Position numbers and translations under genes: made by a program
In this document: positions 33,824 through 34,303 of the stretch, one piece after another
Position numbering within the stretch: the stretch's first letter is position 1
Layout of the letters: every line of letters begins with the position of its first letter
IMG/VR virus record: IMGVR_UViG_3300007512_000119
Location: 1 to 34,303 of that record
From: a virus
Strand: one strand, 5' to 3'
DNA length: 34,303 bases
The notes under the pieces: generated by a model
Told to the model about the DNA's origin: nothing
What the model saw: only the letters and a program-made list of their open reading frames with translations
Databases searched by the model: none

Positions 33824-33853
33824 ATTATATAGAGATAAATACACCAGAGGCAA
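33824..33853 (-). promoter_or_regulatory. Predicted promoter of the late operon
   Basis: A perfect TATAAT (33824-33829 on the minus strand) has TTGCCT 18 nt upstream (33848-33853; only TTG matches the -35 consensus). The -10 region (TATAATGC) resembles the leftward early promoter. Transcription would start near 33817, giving a leader of about 90 nt before the HNH gene. A host RNA polymerase is implied, because no phage polymerase gene is visible. Confidence 0.45.
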
Positions 33854-34033
33854 CAGGAGTCCCAAAATCAAGGAGAAGCCCCCTGTGGGACCCAAATATA
33901 AAATACGGGCCAGGAGTCACATCTGAGCCAAAAATAGCAGGGGGGGGCGCTCAGGAGCCTCAGAGTGGATTGAAAGGCTTTGTGGCTGAGGGAGTCAAGG
34001 AAGCGTTCCATATGTACCCTACTACTAACTGGA

Positions 34034-34048
34034 CAGGTGTACCACCTG
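34034..34048. promoter_or_regulatory. Short palindrome in control region
   Basis: CAGGTG, three bases (TAC), then CACCTG is a perfect 6-bp-arm palindrome about 180 bp upstream of the predicted late promoter. It may be a protein-binding site; no binding partner is known from the sequence. Confidence 0.3.
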
Positions 34049-34065
34049 ACTGTACTTACTCATGA

Positions 34066-34303
34066 TGTTTTCAGTGTGAAGGGATTTTCAAACGCATTAG
34101 GCGCGGTTCGCAATTAGCAAACTAGACACACCCAATACACCCCACTCCCCACGAGCGCGGAGCGCGGGCCAAAGGGGTCAAGGGGTAGGGGGCCTGGTCG
34201 GGCGGGTCGGGCGGGTCGGGCGGTGCGGGTTGGGTCAGGGTAGGTCAGGTCGGAGGGGAGGGGGTACCGGTCGGGAGTTGTTGGGGGGTGATATGGAACG
34301 CTT
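34066..34303. other. Non-coding G-rich right edge
   Basis: No convincing gene. From about 34141 the plus strand is very G-rich with few T or A bases, holding GGGG runs and G-triplet arrays. Transcripts going leftward would therefore be C-rich and G-poor, as Rho loading sites are. Such skew can also mark a packaging or replication start. The first part (34066-34140) is mixed and has a near-palindrome TTCGC-AATTA-GCAAA (34107-34121). Confidence 0.5.
34196..34222. repeat. Three 9-bp tandem repeats GGTCGGGCG
   Basis: GGTCGGGCG is repeated three times with no mismatch, then decays into GTGCGGGTTGGGTCAGGG. The G-triplets at steady spacing could form a four-stranded G structure, or act as protein-binding iterons. 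Confidence 0.65.

Noticed and set aside
33787-34065. 92-codon plus-strand ORF in the control region
   Set aside because: It has no ribosome site (a CTCTAT repeat precedes it), runs over the minus-strand late promoter, and its product has no coherent composition or family resemblance.
33771-34222. CRISPR array from the short tandem repeats
   Set aside because: The repeat units are 6 and 9 bp with no spacers, and there are no cas genes.
1-34303. Genome-wide reassignment of TAG as a sense codon
   Set aside because: TAG is followed almost at once by another stop, or by out-of-frame gene starts, at the ends of the DUF1376, G39P-like, scaffold, 68-aa and HNH genes, so it acts as a normal stop.

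Overview
The window reads as an essentially complete genome of a short-tailed, tailed double-stranded DNA phage (podovirus type), or a prophage or metagenomic copy of one, infecting an unidentified bacterium. The evidence is a full virion set in one orientation: HNH protein, small-terminase candidate, large terminase, portal, scaffold, HK97-fold capsid protein, three decoration-like paralogues, a T7 gp11-like head-tail adaptor, a T7 gp12/P22-type beta-propeller nozzle, internal (ejection) virion proteins and a giant polyvalent protein. Long tail-tube, sheath and tape-measure genes are absent. No integrase, tRNA, DNA polymerase, primase, helicase or recognisable endolysin is visible. The host cannot be named from the sequence.

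Layout. (1) 106-1696, minus strand: an early operon of a Cro/YdaS-type regulator, a DUF1376 replication protein, a G39P-like helicase-loader-associated protein and a VRR-NUC nuclease. (2) 1697-1767: a compact divergent promoter region with an inverted-repeat operator candidate. Both promoters lie so close to their start codons that both mRNAs look leaderless. (3) 1768-3653, plus strand: a RecE-like exonuclease, a RecT-like annealing protein and a small coiled-coil ORF. (4) 33830 down to 3570, minus strand: one very long late operon. In order of transcription it is HNH, TerS candidate, 36-aa basic peptide, 197-aa protein, fibre, 143-aa protein, TerL, portal, 68-aa protein, scaffold, capsid, three decoration paralogues, adaptor, nozzle, short fibre, two internal proteins, the giant polyvalent protein (2438 aa, then an in-frame 723-aa part after one amber codon), an 84-aa protein, a lipoprotein and a small membrane protein. 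Most neighbours overlap as ATGA or TAATG. (5) 33727-34303 plus 1-105: non-coding, with a late promoter, short repeats, a palindrome and a strongly G-rich tract.

If the ends join, the map becomes simple. One divergent promoter region drives a rightward recombination operon and a leftward early operon. The leftward operon runs through the G-rich non-coding region (C-rich in its RNA) into the late operon, and the two transcription units converge at about 3.57-3.65 kb. The phage would rely on host replication enzymes, recruited by the DUF1376/G39P-like pair, and on its own exonuclease/annealase for recombination or concatemer formation.

The points most worth following are the single amber codon inside an otherwise continuous 3177-codon giant virion gene, the pair of leaderless divergent promoters, the three tandem decoration-protein paralogues, the C-rich/G-rich control region, fibre modules resembling YadA heads and adenovirus shafts, and a lysis cassette with no recognisable endolysin.
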